From: Arenicola marina
Taxonomy: Eukaryota > Annelida > Polychaeta > Arenicolidae
Direction of reading: 5' to 3'
Length of the DNA: 64,000 nt
NCBI GenBank assembly: GCA_964019135.1
Contig: OZ025255.1
Span: 28,025,188-28,089,187, forward strand
Positions 21,714 through 33,759 of the stretch are shown one piece after another (within the stretch, counting starts at the first letter, position 1; each line of letters begins with the position of its first letter). The notes beneath the pieces are model-generated. The model did no database searches, was not told where the DNA came from, and saw only the letters and a list, made by a program, of their open reading frames with translations. The translations under genes and the position numbers were made by a program.

Positions 21714-21800
21714 CGAACACGTGCTTCGTTTGTTTGTCCCCAAAATGAGTAAACCGGAAGTCCAAGCGAACGAGACTTTATAGCCCTATTTCCGTTGACC
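21714..21800. mobile_element. Partial copy of the 20756-20895 inverted-repeat element
   Basis: The segment CGAACACGTGCTTCGTTTG, then TTGTCCCCAAAATGAGTAAACC and GGAAGT, parallels the left half of the 140-bp element (GAGCACGTG, TTGGTCCCCAAAAG, TAAACCGGAA). The right half is missing or unrecognisable. Confidence 0.5.
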
Positions 21801-21911
21801 TGACGAGTCAAGTTAGCGTGAGTCAAAATGTATGACCATTTATTTAACTTTATACAGAGCAGCCGATATATTAAAATTAAGAGACTTATGACTGGCAATG
21901 CGCCATTTTTT

Positions 21912-21917
21912 TTTATT
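21912..21917 (-). terminator. Probable polyadenylation signal of the multicopper oxidase gene
   Basis: TTTATT on the plus strand is AATAAA on the minus strand, about 108 bases past the stop codon at 22025. Confidence 0.5.
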
Positions 21918-22024
21918 GATACACAAATAAGAAGGCGACACGAGACACGCTTCTTTTGGTACTCGCTGGATGGTGCCGTGGCCGGGTGACAGTTATACTT
22001 AAGCACTACGTAAGCTATTACAGA

Positions 22025-22377
22025 TCACAAGGTGCAGGTTCTGGTCCGACCAAAACGTCTCCTCAGTGCCAATGTGTCTACTTGGCGTGACGTCACCGGT
22101 TTGAATTGAGACGTCACTTCCATTTCCGCCCTGGTAGCGCTGGTTTGACACGTGCGAGAAGATGTTGCACTAAGATGTTCCTCCTCGGGCTGATCTGACT
22201 GAGATACACATCTGTATCTGTGTCTCCGTCGGTGCGTTGTTCTGTAGTACAGCGGAAAACCACTCTCAAATCTGTAGCCAATGAGATGACAGGAGCACAG
22301 AAAGGCGAAAATGACCGACGTCAGGAGCCCACCCAGGATGAGAATCGCTGTTTCCTTCCCTGTCCATCTCCGCGCCT
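22025..22377 (-). CDS. Multicopper oxidase exon 3 (transmembrane anchor and tail)
   Basis: Acceptor ATATTTCAG precedes AGGCGCGG. Joined with the phase-1 G from exon 2 it reads EARRWTGKETAILILGG and continues LLTSVIFAFLCSC, a single membrane span. A basic, Ser/Thr-rich tail follows to TGA at 22025-22027. The frame only works through this splice, which supports it. Confidence 0.78.
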
Positions 22378-25300
22378 CTGAAATATACGGGAAATATAAC
22401 AACCAATAATAAAACCGATCATGGGATATTGGTTGGTCAAATGTGAGACGCGAGGCTTCAAGTTTCAGTCGTGACAATGATAGAAATTGTCAGGGAATTT
22501 GCCGTAGTTGATGTTACATCAGGAAGGAAGGTCGAAATAAGCGTGAGAACAGTTCTAGTCACGGAAACGCAGTTGGAGCATGCGGCAGGGGAACATATTG
22601 GTGAGTCGGATCACATTATAATCGTAATTGATTCCTTCATGATTTACGAACAGTTACCATTTTTGTGTAAATATCCAGAAAAGCCAAGGTCAAATAGTCA
22701 CCATTGCCTTGGCTATGAGAAACATGCCCCACCATATAGCAAGGACCCGCAATAACGGTCTCTGTTTAACCTCAAAGCAGGACTTAACCCAGAAATTTGA
22801 CACCGCTAAATATTTGAGGTTATATAAAAAAAATTGACGTATCTAAACGTCAAATGAACGCTCTATTCTTAACCTGTGTTGGGGTAGATATCCTGGTTGC
22901 CGAACTCCTGGTATTCACTGTCCGTGATCGCCCTCTTGGCAGCATCATCAGAGTCCGGCTCAAAGTTCCGGCATGTCGGGAATCCCCTGGGTACGGCGGG
23001 GAACCCTTCTGGATCACCCACCTCCAGAATCATAGCCATGCCCTCCATCAGGTGTAGCTCCTGATGGCAGTGAAGCAGCCACCAACCCGGATTTCGAGTC
23101 CGAAACCGAACGACCATGTAGCCGCGTGCCGGTATTACCACCGTGTCCTTGACGGGCGGATTATGCAGATTAAAGCCATGAAGGTCATGCCCTTGCAAAT
23201 GACCTTGAGAATTAGGACGCCCTCGCCATGCAGGGTTGGTGCAAATCGCGTTATTGCAGCGGATATCCCGGTTTGGGCGCAGCCATCGACCAGACGTCCG
23301 GTTGACGGTGGGGAACCCGGCCTTAACGACCGCCATTTTGTATCCATGGAGATGTACCACGTGGTGCGCTACGTGTGGGAAGCCCGGCTGTAGGTTGGAC
23401 AGCACTAGCTGGACAGTCTTGTTGTAGGGCAAGCGGCGAATGTGGGTACATATACAGCCCTGCTCACGACACTGCGGCACGTTACAGGACTGCGCAGCGG
23501 ATTTAGGATTATTTTGAAACAGTGGTTCCAGCAGAGGGACGAACTTTCGACCGTTGATGGATGATCCGAAAGAGAAAGCGAAGTTCAGAAAGATTTCCTC
23601 GTCGACGATGTCGTTTAAACCGTATTCCTCCTGCAGCTCACTGGCGCCAAACGCGCTAACTAAATCATTCAAGTGAATGCAGGATTTGAAACGTCCAACT
23701 GGATATTCAGGAAAAGGGCAGTTGAAAATTCGGCACGGGTTAAAATCTGAACACATTTTTCGTGACGTTACTGGTTCGTCGCCGGTAGTGACAGCAGCGG
23801 TGGCGTAGCGCACGTAGGCGAGAACCTCCGAGAGTGGTTCAGCGTCCGCCTCGTTTCTGGCCAATATGGCGGACCGCAGCCAATATTTCCCTGGCACCTG
23901 ATTGGCTGTGACCTCCACGTCAATTCGTTCTCCCGGGAATATGATTACGGAATCCACGGGGATTGGTCGAAGCTCGTGGCCATCAGAGGCTACTATCGCC
24001 ATCTGGTGGCCATCGATGGAAACCTCGAACGTATGCTCGGCCCCGGCGTTCACCATCCGCAGTCTGTGTCGGCGTCCGGGGTGAAAACTAAAGGTAGCCA
24101 ATGGAGAACGTCCTTGCCCTTGCCCTTGCCCGTGACCTTGACCTTGACCTTGCGCTTTGATCCCGGAACCGCGACCCTGGATCAATCCGGACACGTATTT
24201 AAGGGCGGACAGCTCCACGCCGTCCTGCGACCTGAGACGATCCAGATCATGTAAGTGGAGCTCACCAGTTCCTGGGTGCCAAGGATCGTACGGATCCGTG
24301 GTCTCCAGGGTCAGACTCTCCTCGTGGAGCCAATCCTGAAGAAACACGGGAATCTGGATCGGCGGAAGTGGCTGTATTAATGTCGTGGCTGGCCTGATGT
24401 GGGTATCCGGTGGATGGGGCTTGGGATGAACGATGATCACCCCGGCCAGGCCGTCCAGCCTCTGGGAGTGCAGGTGAGAGTGGTACCAGTGGGTACCCGA
24501 CGGTTCGCTGCGGAAGCGGTAGGTGAAGACTGCGCCCGGTGGGACGGCGCACTGGGTTACCATGGGCACTCCATCCATCCACAGGTTGTCCGCCATGGCC
24601 ATGCCGTGCCAGTGGAGAGACACCGACTCGGTCCACAGTCTGTTGACCACCCGCACCTCCACCTTGACATAAATATAGAGGCCACTGTCATAGCTATTAC
24701 CATCACTTAATTACTCCAGGTAACATACAGTGTACATATGTGACGTTTCACTAATTGCCTTCACATTGCAGATGTCCAGTTATTTACACGCACCTGCCTC
24801 AACCTACATACATCCCCATAATATCTCCGCCACGTCCGTGTACGATAGATATATGCCAGTTTGTGACATTTGGTGTGAGCTAAATACTCTACACTTACAC
24901 TTACTTTAGGACATCAGTCGATGCAAATGAAATGTACAGCTATTGCAATTCGTTTATAAGCATCCGCTGTAGTTTCATCACCAGTTTGAGTTATAACACT
25001 ATAATTATGATTGGAGCGTTATCTGGTCGTTATCTGGTGGAAATGAAATGGCGTTGAAGGCGTTTCTGTATCATGCTTACCGTACTCCCCTCCAGGACTT
25101 CAATAGTGGGTCCCGGAAATTCGTCGTTAATCGTAAAAATATTCCGCGGAAAGCCATCAGCAGTGATGACGTCACGGGGCTCCACGAACGAACCAATCCT
25201 GGCGGACGACAGCGGGTCATCCGAGTGCTTGTAGCTATTTCCGGTAACCTGGAGACGAGTTCCGTTTAGACGGACGTTATACCGGAGATTGGTGACCTTG

Positions 25301-25473
25301 TCCACGAAGGTCATAGTCCGACTTCGACGGATAACGAACTCATATTTACACACGGGTTCCAGACAGATGTTTGTCGCTGGCTCCGGCACCGGATCGTCTC
25401 CATGGACCAGTCTAGATGGCGCCACCGACACCAGGAGTATCCCGCTGATACATAAGAGATGACAACTAGGCAT
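22025..25473 (-). CDS. Laccase-like multicopper oxidase, 3 exons, membrane-anchored
   Basis: Three minus-strand coding exons (25081-25473, 22874-24662, 22025-22377) join in phase to 2535 nt, about 844 residues. Multicopper oxidases oxidise phenols, amines or metal ions and reduce oxygen to water. An N-terminal signal peptide (MPSCHLLCISGILLVSVAPS) implies export. Copper motifs are all present: HWHG (His148/150), HWYHSH (189/192/194), HVVHLHG (565/568/570) and HCHQELHLMEGM (from 662), so type 1, 2 and 3 ligands look intact, including the axial Met. Residues about 301-315 are a Gly-Gln repeat inside the domain. Exon 3 encodes a hydrophobic segment (about 736-760) followed by a basic tail of roughly 85 residues, suggesting an extracellular enzyme tethered to the membrane. 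Animal laccase-like enzymes serve cuticle tanning in insects; in this gene the substrate cannot be told. Calling the second exon by itself would wrongly end at NTG, because a TAA follows the donor. Confidence 0.9.
22874..24662 (-). CDS. Multicopper oxidase exon 2 (cupredoxin domains)
   Basis: 1789 nt from acceptor TATGTCAAG (an AAG acceptor) to donor ACAG|GTTAAG. It opens VEVRVVNRLW and SVSLHWHG, continuing exon 1 without a gap, and carries all the copper-binding motifs. Confidence 0.9.
25081..25473 (-). CDS. Multicopper oxidase exon 1 (signal peptide, residues 1-131)
   Basis: Begins at ATG 25471-25473 with a hydrophobic signal peptide and ends FPGPTIEVLEGST at donor ACG|GTAAGC, phase 0. The DEFPGPTIEVLEG phrase is typical of the first cupredoxin domain of laccases. 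Confidence 0.88.
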
Positions 25474-25550
25474 TATTATCTGGATCGTGGCAGCGGTCGC
25501 CTTGGTGCCATTCAGTTATTAATTACAACTGATGGATGAACAGCTCTAAT

Positions 25551-25570
25551 ATTTATATATCTATATAAAC
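25551..25570 (-). promoter_or_regulatory. TATA-like element upstream of the multicopper oxidase gene
   Basis: The minus strand reads GTTTATATAGATATATAAAT about 80-100 bases before the ATG, a plausible TATA box for a start near 25530. Inferred from position and composition only. Confidence 0.4.
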
Positions 25571-26377
25571 GGCTGTGATGCAGATGGAGACAGCGTTGGC
25601 CAGCGTGTGATCGAGATAGCCTGTCTTGGATGTTACAACATCCGGAGTAGTATGGTCTCCGCTTGGCCTCGTCGTTTCCAAACGGTAACCACTATGTTTT
25701 CACTGTGTGTAACTATGATTATGTGTACTGATACTATGCTCCGTTGGGGTAGAAGCCAACCGATAACGACCTACCCGTTGGACATTCTATTCGATACAGA
25801 TGCGGTTTCATCAGCGGGCTCTCGCTATATGCTGCTACGTACGTGATGGAACTTACATAAGACCCTTATAATCGAAAATAAAATCTGATTTCTGGTCTGG
25901 TATTTCGGAGGTCAACCACAGATTAACCCGTTTAGGCCTGTGCGGGTGCCACATGGAACGCATTCTGGTCAATGCACCCGCTAGTAGTGTGTTATTATAC
26001 CGGTAGACTATATTAATGAACACCGCTTTTACAATTGGCTCCAGTGGTGCCTCTGCATGGCACGGCGTTTAATGTGGAAACGGCGACTTGTAACGACGTG
26101 AGCAGTGGATAACTCATGCTTTAAATTGACCAGAAACAAACTAAAACAATAAGCCAGCCTGTAACACGTACATGTATACTAACTCCACCTAGCGGCCGCA
26201 TATGTAAGGTGTCCTGTTGCACAATGGAAGGGTGACATTTCCATACTGTGGGCCTTCACAGCTGCCATGGGAGGCGGGGGGGGGGGGATACCAGCATATT
26301 GGCGGGTCATGGGTTCACAACACACCCACTGTGACATTCAATGGTCCATTGCACTACATTCAACGCAATAATATAGA
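25571..26377. other. Non-coding stretch upstream of the oxidase gene
   Basis: No exon or element recognised apart from a G-run at 26275-26288. Confidence 0.5.
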
Positions 26378-26545
26378 TGTAGGTGTGGATGTACATTTTT
26401 ATGTAGATGTAGGTATAGATGTACATTTTTATGTAGATGTAGGTGTAGATGTACATTTTTATGTAGATGTAGGTATAGATGTACATTTTTATGTAGATGT
26501 AGGTGTAGATGTACATTTTTATGTAGATGTAGGTATAGATGTTAG
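26378..26545. repeat. Minisatellite, 30-bp unit in 60-bp dimers
   Basis: ATGTAGATGTAGGTGTAGAT plus GTACATTTTT alternates with a form having GGTATAGATG, giving about 5.5 units and a clear two-unit higher order. Open frames across it (Val-Asp-Val and Tyr-Ile-Tyr rich) are artefacts. Confidence 0.92.
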
Positions 26546-27010
26546 CATGACCATGACACTTTTACTTCCATGTCGACGTATCCATAGTTAGCAACCACAA
26601 TAATTAATAACCACAATAAACGTTGTTGCGACTTTGAGGTTCGACATTTTAATCAAGATGGTGAGCAGACCAATGGCGATGTAATTATAGTGAACGTAGA
26701 CATTAGTATAATCAGATTAATATCAGTTTGCATGCAATATTATCGACTTACAAGCGTCAAGTAATGAGACCGTGGGATAGGGATTTAGATCAAAGGCTTG
26801 AAGCGGGCATTACACGCTATGATTATTTATCTTGGTGTGCTCTGGTCACTGGGATGTATACGTGCAAGCCCGGCCAGAAGTCTCAATGGATAATGGAAGA
26901 ATCACACGACAGCAAGACCTTTAATTATAAATGACATTTTAGATTCTTTTAGCGATAATGCACCAACGCGCGTTGTAAAGGTAGACATATATTACATATT
27001 GATATAGTGC

Positions 27011-28698
27011 AATAGACCAAATATTTGTGTTATAAAGCATAATTAAAAAATACCTATGCAAGAAAAATGGAAGATGCTATGTTTTATTTATTGACCTTTT
27101 CGAAGGCGTTTGACTCTGTCCCACATAGCTTACTGTGGTATACCCTGCTCAAAGATGGGCTCCATGGAAAGATTATTAACGTGTTGAGATCCATGTACTC
27201 TAATATCCGATCGTGTGTTAGAACTGAAAAATGTCTTACTGATTATGTCACGTGTACTGTTGGAGCCAGGCAAAGTTGCATGTTAAGTCCCCTTCTCTTT
27301 TCATTATATATAAACAATATTATAGATATGCTACAGATAAAAGGAGACCGTGGAATCTACATAAGTGAAAACGCAATTAATATTATGTTGTTAATGTACG
27401 CTGACGATCTGGCACAGTGCAGCGATACAATGGGGAGACTGCAGCACATGATTAATACATTGGGTGATTTTTGTACAAAGTGGGCGATGCGTGTGAACCT
27501 TGAAAAGACCAAAGTTGTCGTACTTGGCAGAGGAGGACGTGTCAAGAAAAGTGAGCAGTGGTATTTGCAAGGTCAGCCGCTAGAGGTTGTTTCGTGCCAC
27601 AAATATTTAGGCCTAGTTATGGCTTCAACACTGTCGTGGCCAAAAGCGGTGGACACATTAGCCTGTCAGGCGACCAAGGCAGTCAATGTATTACGGAGCT
27701 ATATCGCCAAGTGTCCCCAGATGAGATTACAGACGATATTTTATTTATTTGATAAAACTGTCACACGAATCTTGATGTATGGAGCAGAGGTATGGGGTTC
27801 TATCACGTATGGTGTTATCGAAAGAGTGCAAACAGCATTTTGTAAAAAGGTCCTGGGCCTACCAAAGCGAGCCATGAATGAAGCTGCTCTTGCTGAATGT
27901 GGTCGACATGTACTAGCCGTGGAGCAAAATTTGAAATGTATTAAGTATTGGGTACGAATATTAAATATGCCCACAAGCAGATATACTAGATCTTGCTACG
28001 ATATGCTGAAGGATTTTGACGAACACGGAAAATTGACGTGGGCCACTACCGTAAGACAATTGTTGATGACAAATGGATATGGGGTGGTATGGCTGCAGCA
28101 ATCAGTCGGAGATGAAACTCGAATCTTCACTCAATATAAACGAACTCTAAAAGACAGTGCTTTTCAAAACTGGTGCTCATTAGTCTCCTCTAGTAGTAAA
28201 CTAAGTACATGTCAAACCTTTAAATCAACTTTGTCAGCTGAACTGTACATAGATGTGTTAAATGTAGTTAAGTATGGATCGGCGCTGGCAAGGTTCAGGT
28301 GTTCGGCTCACAGATATGCAATTGAGTTTGGTCGATATGAAAATGTTCATAGGGAGATGCGTCTTTGTAAATACTACGTGAGTCGAGGTTTACATTCCAT
28401 AGAAGATGAATTTCATGTTATTTCTCAATGCCCATTGTATGATAAGTTAAGAAAATCATATATAGATGAAACTTACGGATCGAATAACTCTTCACAACTT
28501 TTTGTAAAATTAATGAAATCCCACAATAAGCAAGAAATACTGAACTTATCTATTTATTTATTCAAGGCAGAGATATTGCACCAAACAAACGTTGAAATGT
28601 AACCTGTATATACCCTGTTGCACCGTATTAATTATGTTATACCCTGTATGTAGTATGGGCCTGATGGCCTCTTCTACTAAATAAACTTACTTACTTAC
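27011..28698 (+). mobile_element. 5'-truncated non-LTR retrotransposon (LINE) with target-site duplication
   Basis: The insertion is bounded by TTACATATTGATATAGTGC (26992-27010) and TTACATATTGATATTGTGC (28699-28717), a 19-bp target duplication with one mismatch. It starts within the reverse transcriptase domain and ends in AATAAACTTACTTACTTAC, an AATAAA signal followed by a TTAC simple tail. The intact tail and visible target duplication point to a fairly recent insertion. Confidence 0.88.
27067..28602 (+). pseudogene. LINE ORF2 fragment: reverse transcriptase and Cys-rich C-terminus
   Basis: The frame of about 511 codons carries FSKAFDSVPHSLLW, GARQSCMLSPLLFSLYINNI, the catalytic YADD box (MYADDLAQ) and a C-terminal EDEFHVISQCPLY Cys/His motif common at the end of LINE polymerases. 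Endonuclease and early reverse transcriptase segments are absent. The first dozen or so residues of this frame are not the true protein: the frame one base over reads KKNGRCYVLFIDL, so a one-base insertion or assembly error lies in the GACCTTTTC run at 27093-27101. It cannot be autonomous. Confidence 0.85.
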
Positions 28699-28739
28699 TT
28701 ACATATTGATATTGTGCTGCATATATTAATATTGTTGGC

Positions 28740-29260
28740 TTGTTAGGATCTAATTTTGTTGCGGGCAAGCGGCTTGGCGGATGGGAGGGAGAGGAGGAGT
28801 GGGAAGGGGAGGGGGGTGTCGATTTAAAGAAATTGGAGACAAAGTATACACAATTAAGGGGCGTAATCCGACTTTTCCTCCTTGTTTGGCGAGGCAGAGG
28901 CGATGCTATGCGTTTGCCCTCGCCCACCTGTTTCCTGCCAATTTAAAGGTCATATAGTTGACCTTTGGCTGCGAACAACTTCGCGCCGTATACCCTCCAC
29001 CCTCACCCCCCAAACTCCGGCTAAGCAAGGCTCCATACGTACTGATAATAACTCCTGCACCGCACCGTACAGGCGGTGCAACGTTTACTCGGCGAAAAAC
29101 TTGTGACCGTGGCGCGGGGGAAGGAAGGGGGCCGGTGGCCTAAATTTTACATTGAAAAACGGCATTCTTCCTCAAAAAATGAGGGGGGGGTCTTCCTCAA
29201 AAAAAGGGGGGGGGGTCCCGCCCCCCCCCCTCGTGTGGATCCGACCTTGACCATCTACTG
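28740..29260. other. Low-complexity purine and G/C-run stretch
   Basis: A GGGAGGGAGAGGAGGAG tract near 28782 and alternating G and C homopolymers near 29180-29230. No coding feature. Confidence 0.5.
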
Positions 29261-29460
29261 AACCCCGATCCAGAAGCCTATAGTCGTCATATTGTAGATT
29301 TATCCAGTCGCCTTCTACAAATTCGGGGATATTTTTCTCTTTCTATCTTGGCTATTATTTGTCAAAGGTTGCTATATTTTAACATGGTTCAGACCAATAC
29401 TTCCTGATTCTTTAAAAATGAGAGCTGCGTCGTCCGTCACCTTCGAACAAAATAAGATCA

Positions 29461-29646
29461 TCACGGCCAGTTTGCAATTATTTGATGGCCGCAGTCACTA
29501 TACATCATAACGCAACCATCTAGACACCAAATGTCTCCTTCGCTGATTGGTTCACTCGTCAGATGGCGGCACATATGGTCTTCCCCACAGACGTTCTCTT
29601 CCTTCGTCACTCGATCATTTCCAGGAGCCATGACCTGCAAATAAAA
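29461..29646 (-). CDS. Possible terminal coding exon, unknown protein
   Basis: After a good acceptor (TTTATTTGCAG) the minus strand is open for about 60 codons to TGA. It reads VMAPGNDRVTKEENVCGEDH and later GDIWCLDGCVMMYSDCGHQ, a balanced composition with five cysteines. I recognise no family and found no matching upstream exon. The splice phase does not join with the exon at 44482. It could be a chance open frame. Confidence 0.22.
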   Translation of the reverse strand, partial: FYLQVMAPGNDRVTKEENVCGEDHMCRHLTSEPISEGDIWCLDGCVMMYSDCGHQIIANWP

Positions 29647-29685
29647 CGCATGTCCTCTTCGGCACAAGTATAAAAAGTACCACAA

Positions 29686-31085
29686 AAGGCAGACCCCTGT
29701 AAGATCATAATTAGGAGTAAGCCCAATTATTCATTATAGGTTGAGTTTCTCACTTTGTTTAGTCAAAAGTATGTAAAAATACTTCATGTTGCATACACAG
29801 CGACTGCGACAGCGGGTGGTGAACAAAGGAAATCCGTTGAAATATATTGTATGCTGACTGTCATACACCGGTAATCCTGAAAGATGATTACCGGTACTTT
29901 TGCACCGTTTCTCTTTCCCTCAAGAAAACCAGGGGCTGGAGGCAGGGGCTTGAGCAGGTGTATGGACCTGTTGCAGATGAAATTAAAAAAAATTGCTCCC
30001 GAACAACAGGATTGCACGTACCGGCACAGCCCAATGTTTACGCAGGTGCGTACGTGTGTGCGGCTAGCTACACCCCTGAAAACTGCCGAATTGCAGAACG
30101 GTTATTATTCGTGACTTGTTGTTATTGTTCGCCACCAGGAGGCGACTCCGGTCTTGCCGCACAACACAATTCACCGAGAGTGAGTTCGGATATGCGACCG
30201 GAGTAATGGGCGCCGATATTTGGAGCATGCGCACTCATGCGGTCCGCTCGTATGCGGATAAAGAAAAAACCGAACGCTAAATCCGCGATCTGCGTGAACG
30301 TTTGACTTGCTGAACTGCACAAATCATGAAGATCATTAAACAGTCATATAAAAAAGAAATCAACGGATACGCGTGGTGTTAATTATTTTATTCTCGTTGT
30401 TAAAATAGTATTTACAGATTTTTTGCAGGTCGGAACACCACATTATATATATTTAACGTAGTGTGGGGCCATGGACGCTATGTTGGAAATCCTCGTGATC
30501 TTCTTCTGGGTGAGGAGTAAGGTCTGGGAGTAAAATGTACCACGTGACCGCCCTATCGGACCACAATCTCCGCGTTCGGTTATGCACTCCGCGGCGTCAG
30601 ACTATAGTCCACTTCACAAATCATAGTTCAGATTATTCCACTGTGAGGCGCCACTGCATGTGCAATGCATTCTGGGTATTATTTTGGTCTTAGCGGGATG
30701 TCAAGATGGCGTCATCGCATGACAACGTATTTTGTAGACACTTAAATATGCAATATTGGCATCTATGTAACGGAAAAGTTACGTAATCTGGATGTAAGTT
30801 AGACATACTCAACTTTATACATGCCTTGCCAATACCCTGGAAATATGGCATTTATCTCCATAGAAAATAATCAAGATAACACCAAAATATTTCCCAGAAC
30901 TCTTTGCGCCAATCACGTTTTTCCAAGATGGCGTGTAATTGCGAAGTCGTGTATACCCGAACTCACCCCGAAAGTCTGTCCCATTTCACTCTGTTTAAAC
31001 TTCATCGGCAAGGCGTCTGTCACTCTCATGGCACGGTATAACAGCAGATTAACGCATTATGGTGGTGCGATTACCGCTACACACC
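29686..31085. other. Non-coding stretch
   Basis: No gene recognised. Two CAAGATGGC motifs lie at 30702-30710 and 30924-30932. Confidence 0.5.
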
Positions 31086-31089
31086 GAAT

Positions 31090-33750
31090 ACCATCTTCAA
31101 TGCAGGTTATATTATAAACACGCACAGATAATACATTATCTCTGATACAGGTCATATTGTAAACATGCACAGATAATACATTATCTTTGATACAGTTCAT
31201 ATTATAAACGTGCACATATAATACATTATCTTTGATACAGTTCATATTGTAAACATGCACAGATAATACATTATCTTTGATACAGTTCATATTATAAACG
31301 TGCACAGATAATACATTATCTTTGATACAGGTCATATTATAAACACGCACATATAATACATTATCTTTGATATAGGTTATATTATAAACATGCACATATA
31401 ATAAATTATCTTTGATACAGATCATATTATAAACACGCACATATAATACATTATCTTTGATACAGGTTATATTATAAACACGCACATATAATACATTATC
31501 TCTGATACAGATCATATTGTAAACATGCACAGATAATACATTATCTTTGATACAGTTCATATTATAAACGTGCACATATAATACATTATCTTTGATACAG
31601 TTCATATTGTAAACATGCACAGATAATACATTATCTTTGATACAGTTCATATTATAAACGTGCACAGATAATACATTATCTTTGATACAGGTCATATTAT
31701 AAACACGCACATATAATACATTATCTTTGATATAGGTTATATTATAAACATGCACATATAATAAATTATCTTTGATACAGATCATATTATAAACACGCAC
31801 ATATAATACATTATCTTTGATACAGGTTATATTATAAACACGCACATATAATACATTATCTCTGATACAGGTCATATTATAAATGTGCGCAGATAATACA
31901 TTATCTTTGATACAGGTCATATTATAAACGTGCACATATAATAAATTATCTTTGATACAGGTTATATTATAAACGTGCACAGATAATACATTATCTTTGA
32001 TACAGGTCATATTATAAACGTGCACATATAATAAATTATCTTTGATACAGGTTATATTATAAACACGCACATATAATACATTATCTTTGATACAGGTTAT
32101 ATTATAAACACGCACATATAATACATTATCTCTGATACAGGTCATATTATAAACACGCACAGATAATACATTATCTTTGATACAGGTCATATTATAAACA
32201 CGCACAGATAGAACATTATCTTTGATACAGGTCATATTATAAACATGCACATGTTATACATTATCTCTGATACAGGTTATATTATAAACGTGCACAGATA
32301 ATACATTATCTTTGATACAGGTCATATTATAAACACGCACAGATAGAACATTATCTTTGATACAGGTCATATTATAAACATGCACATATAATACATTATC
32401 TTTGATACAGGTCATATTATAAACGTGCACAGATAATACATTATCTTTGATACAGGTCATATTATAAACGTGCACAGATAATACATTATCTTTGATACAG
32501 GTCATATTATAAACGTGCACATATAATACATTATCTCTGATACAGGTCATATTATAAACACGCACAGATAGAACATTATCTTTGATACAGGTCATATTAT
32601 AAACGTGAACAGATAATACATTATCTTTGATACAGGTCATATTATAAACATGCACATATAATACATTATCTTTGATACAGGTCATATTATAAACACGCAC
32701 ATATAATACATTATCTTTGATACAGGTCATATTATAAACATGCACATATAATACATTATCTTTGATACAGGTCATATTATAAACGTGCACATATAATACA
32801 TTATCTCTGATACAGGTTATATTATAAACGTGCACAGATAATACATTATCTTTGATACAGGTCATATTATAAACACGCACAGATAGAACATTATCTTTGA
32901 TACAGGTCATATTATAAACATGCACATATAATACATTATCTTTGATACAGGTCATATTATAAACGTGCACAGATAATACATTATCTTTGATACAGGTCAT
33001 ATTATAAACGTGCACAGATAATACATTATCTTTGATACAGGTCATATTATAAACGTGCACATATAATACATTATCTCTGATACAGGTCATATTATAAACA
33101 CGCACAGATAGAACATTATCTTTGATACAGGTCATATTATAAACGTGCACAGATAATACATTATCTTTGATACAGGTCATATTATAAACGTGCACATATA
33201 ATACATTATCTCTGATACAGGTCATATTATAAACACGCACAGATAGAACATTATCTTTGATACAGGTCATATTATAAACATGCACATATAATACATTATC
33301 TTTGATACTGGTCATATTATAAACACGCACAGATAATACATTATCTTTGATACAGGTCATATTATAAACACGCACAGATAATACATTATCTTTGATACAG
33401 GTCATATTATAAACGTGCACAGATAATACATTATCTTTGATACAGGTTATATTATAAACACGCACAGATAATACATTATCTTTGATACAGGTCATATTAT
33501 AAACACGCACAGATAATATATTATCTTTGATACAGGTCATACAATTAAACATGCACTGCTAATACATTATCTTCGGTACAGTTCATATAACAAATATGCG
33601 CTGATAATACATTATCTTCGATACAGTTTATATAATAAATAAGCAATGATAACACATTATCTTCGATACAGGCCCTATAATAAATAAGCAAAAATAATTC
33701 ATTATCTTCGATACAGTCCATATAATAAATATGCACTGATAATACATTAT
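31090..33750. repeat. Minisatellite, 45-bp unit, about 59 copies with higher-order blocks
   Basis: Units of ACATTATCTTTGATACAGGT followed by CATATTATAAAC and a variable CACGCACAGATAAT. Two kinds of higher order are visible. An 8-unit block of 360 bp is nearly identical at about 31150-31500 and 31510-31860. A 12-unit block of 540 bp is nearly identical at about 32281-32620 and 32821-33160. Copies at 33545-33750 are clearly older. The minus-strand 15-residue open repeats (VYNMTCIKDNVLSVH) follow from the unit length. Confidence 0.95.
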
Positions 33751-33759
33751 GAATGCGCC

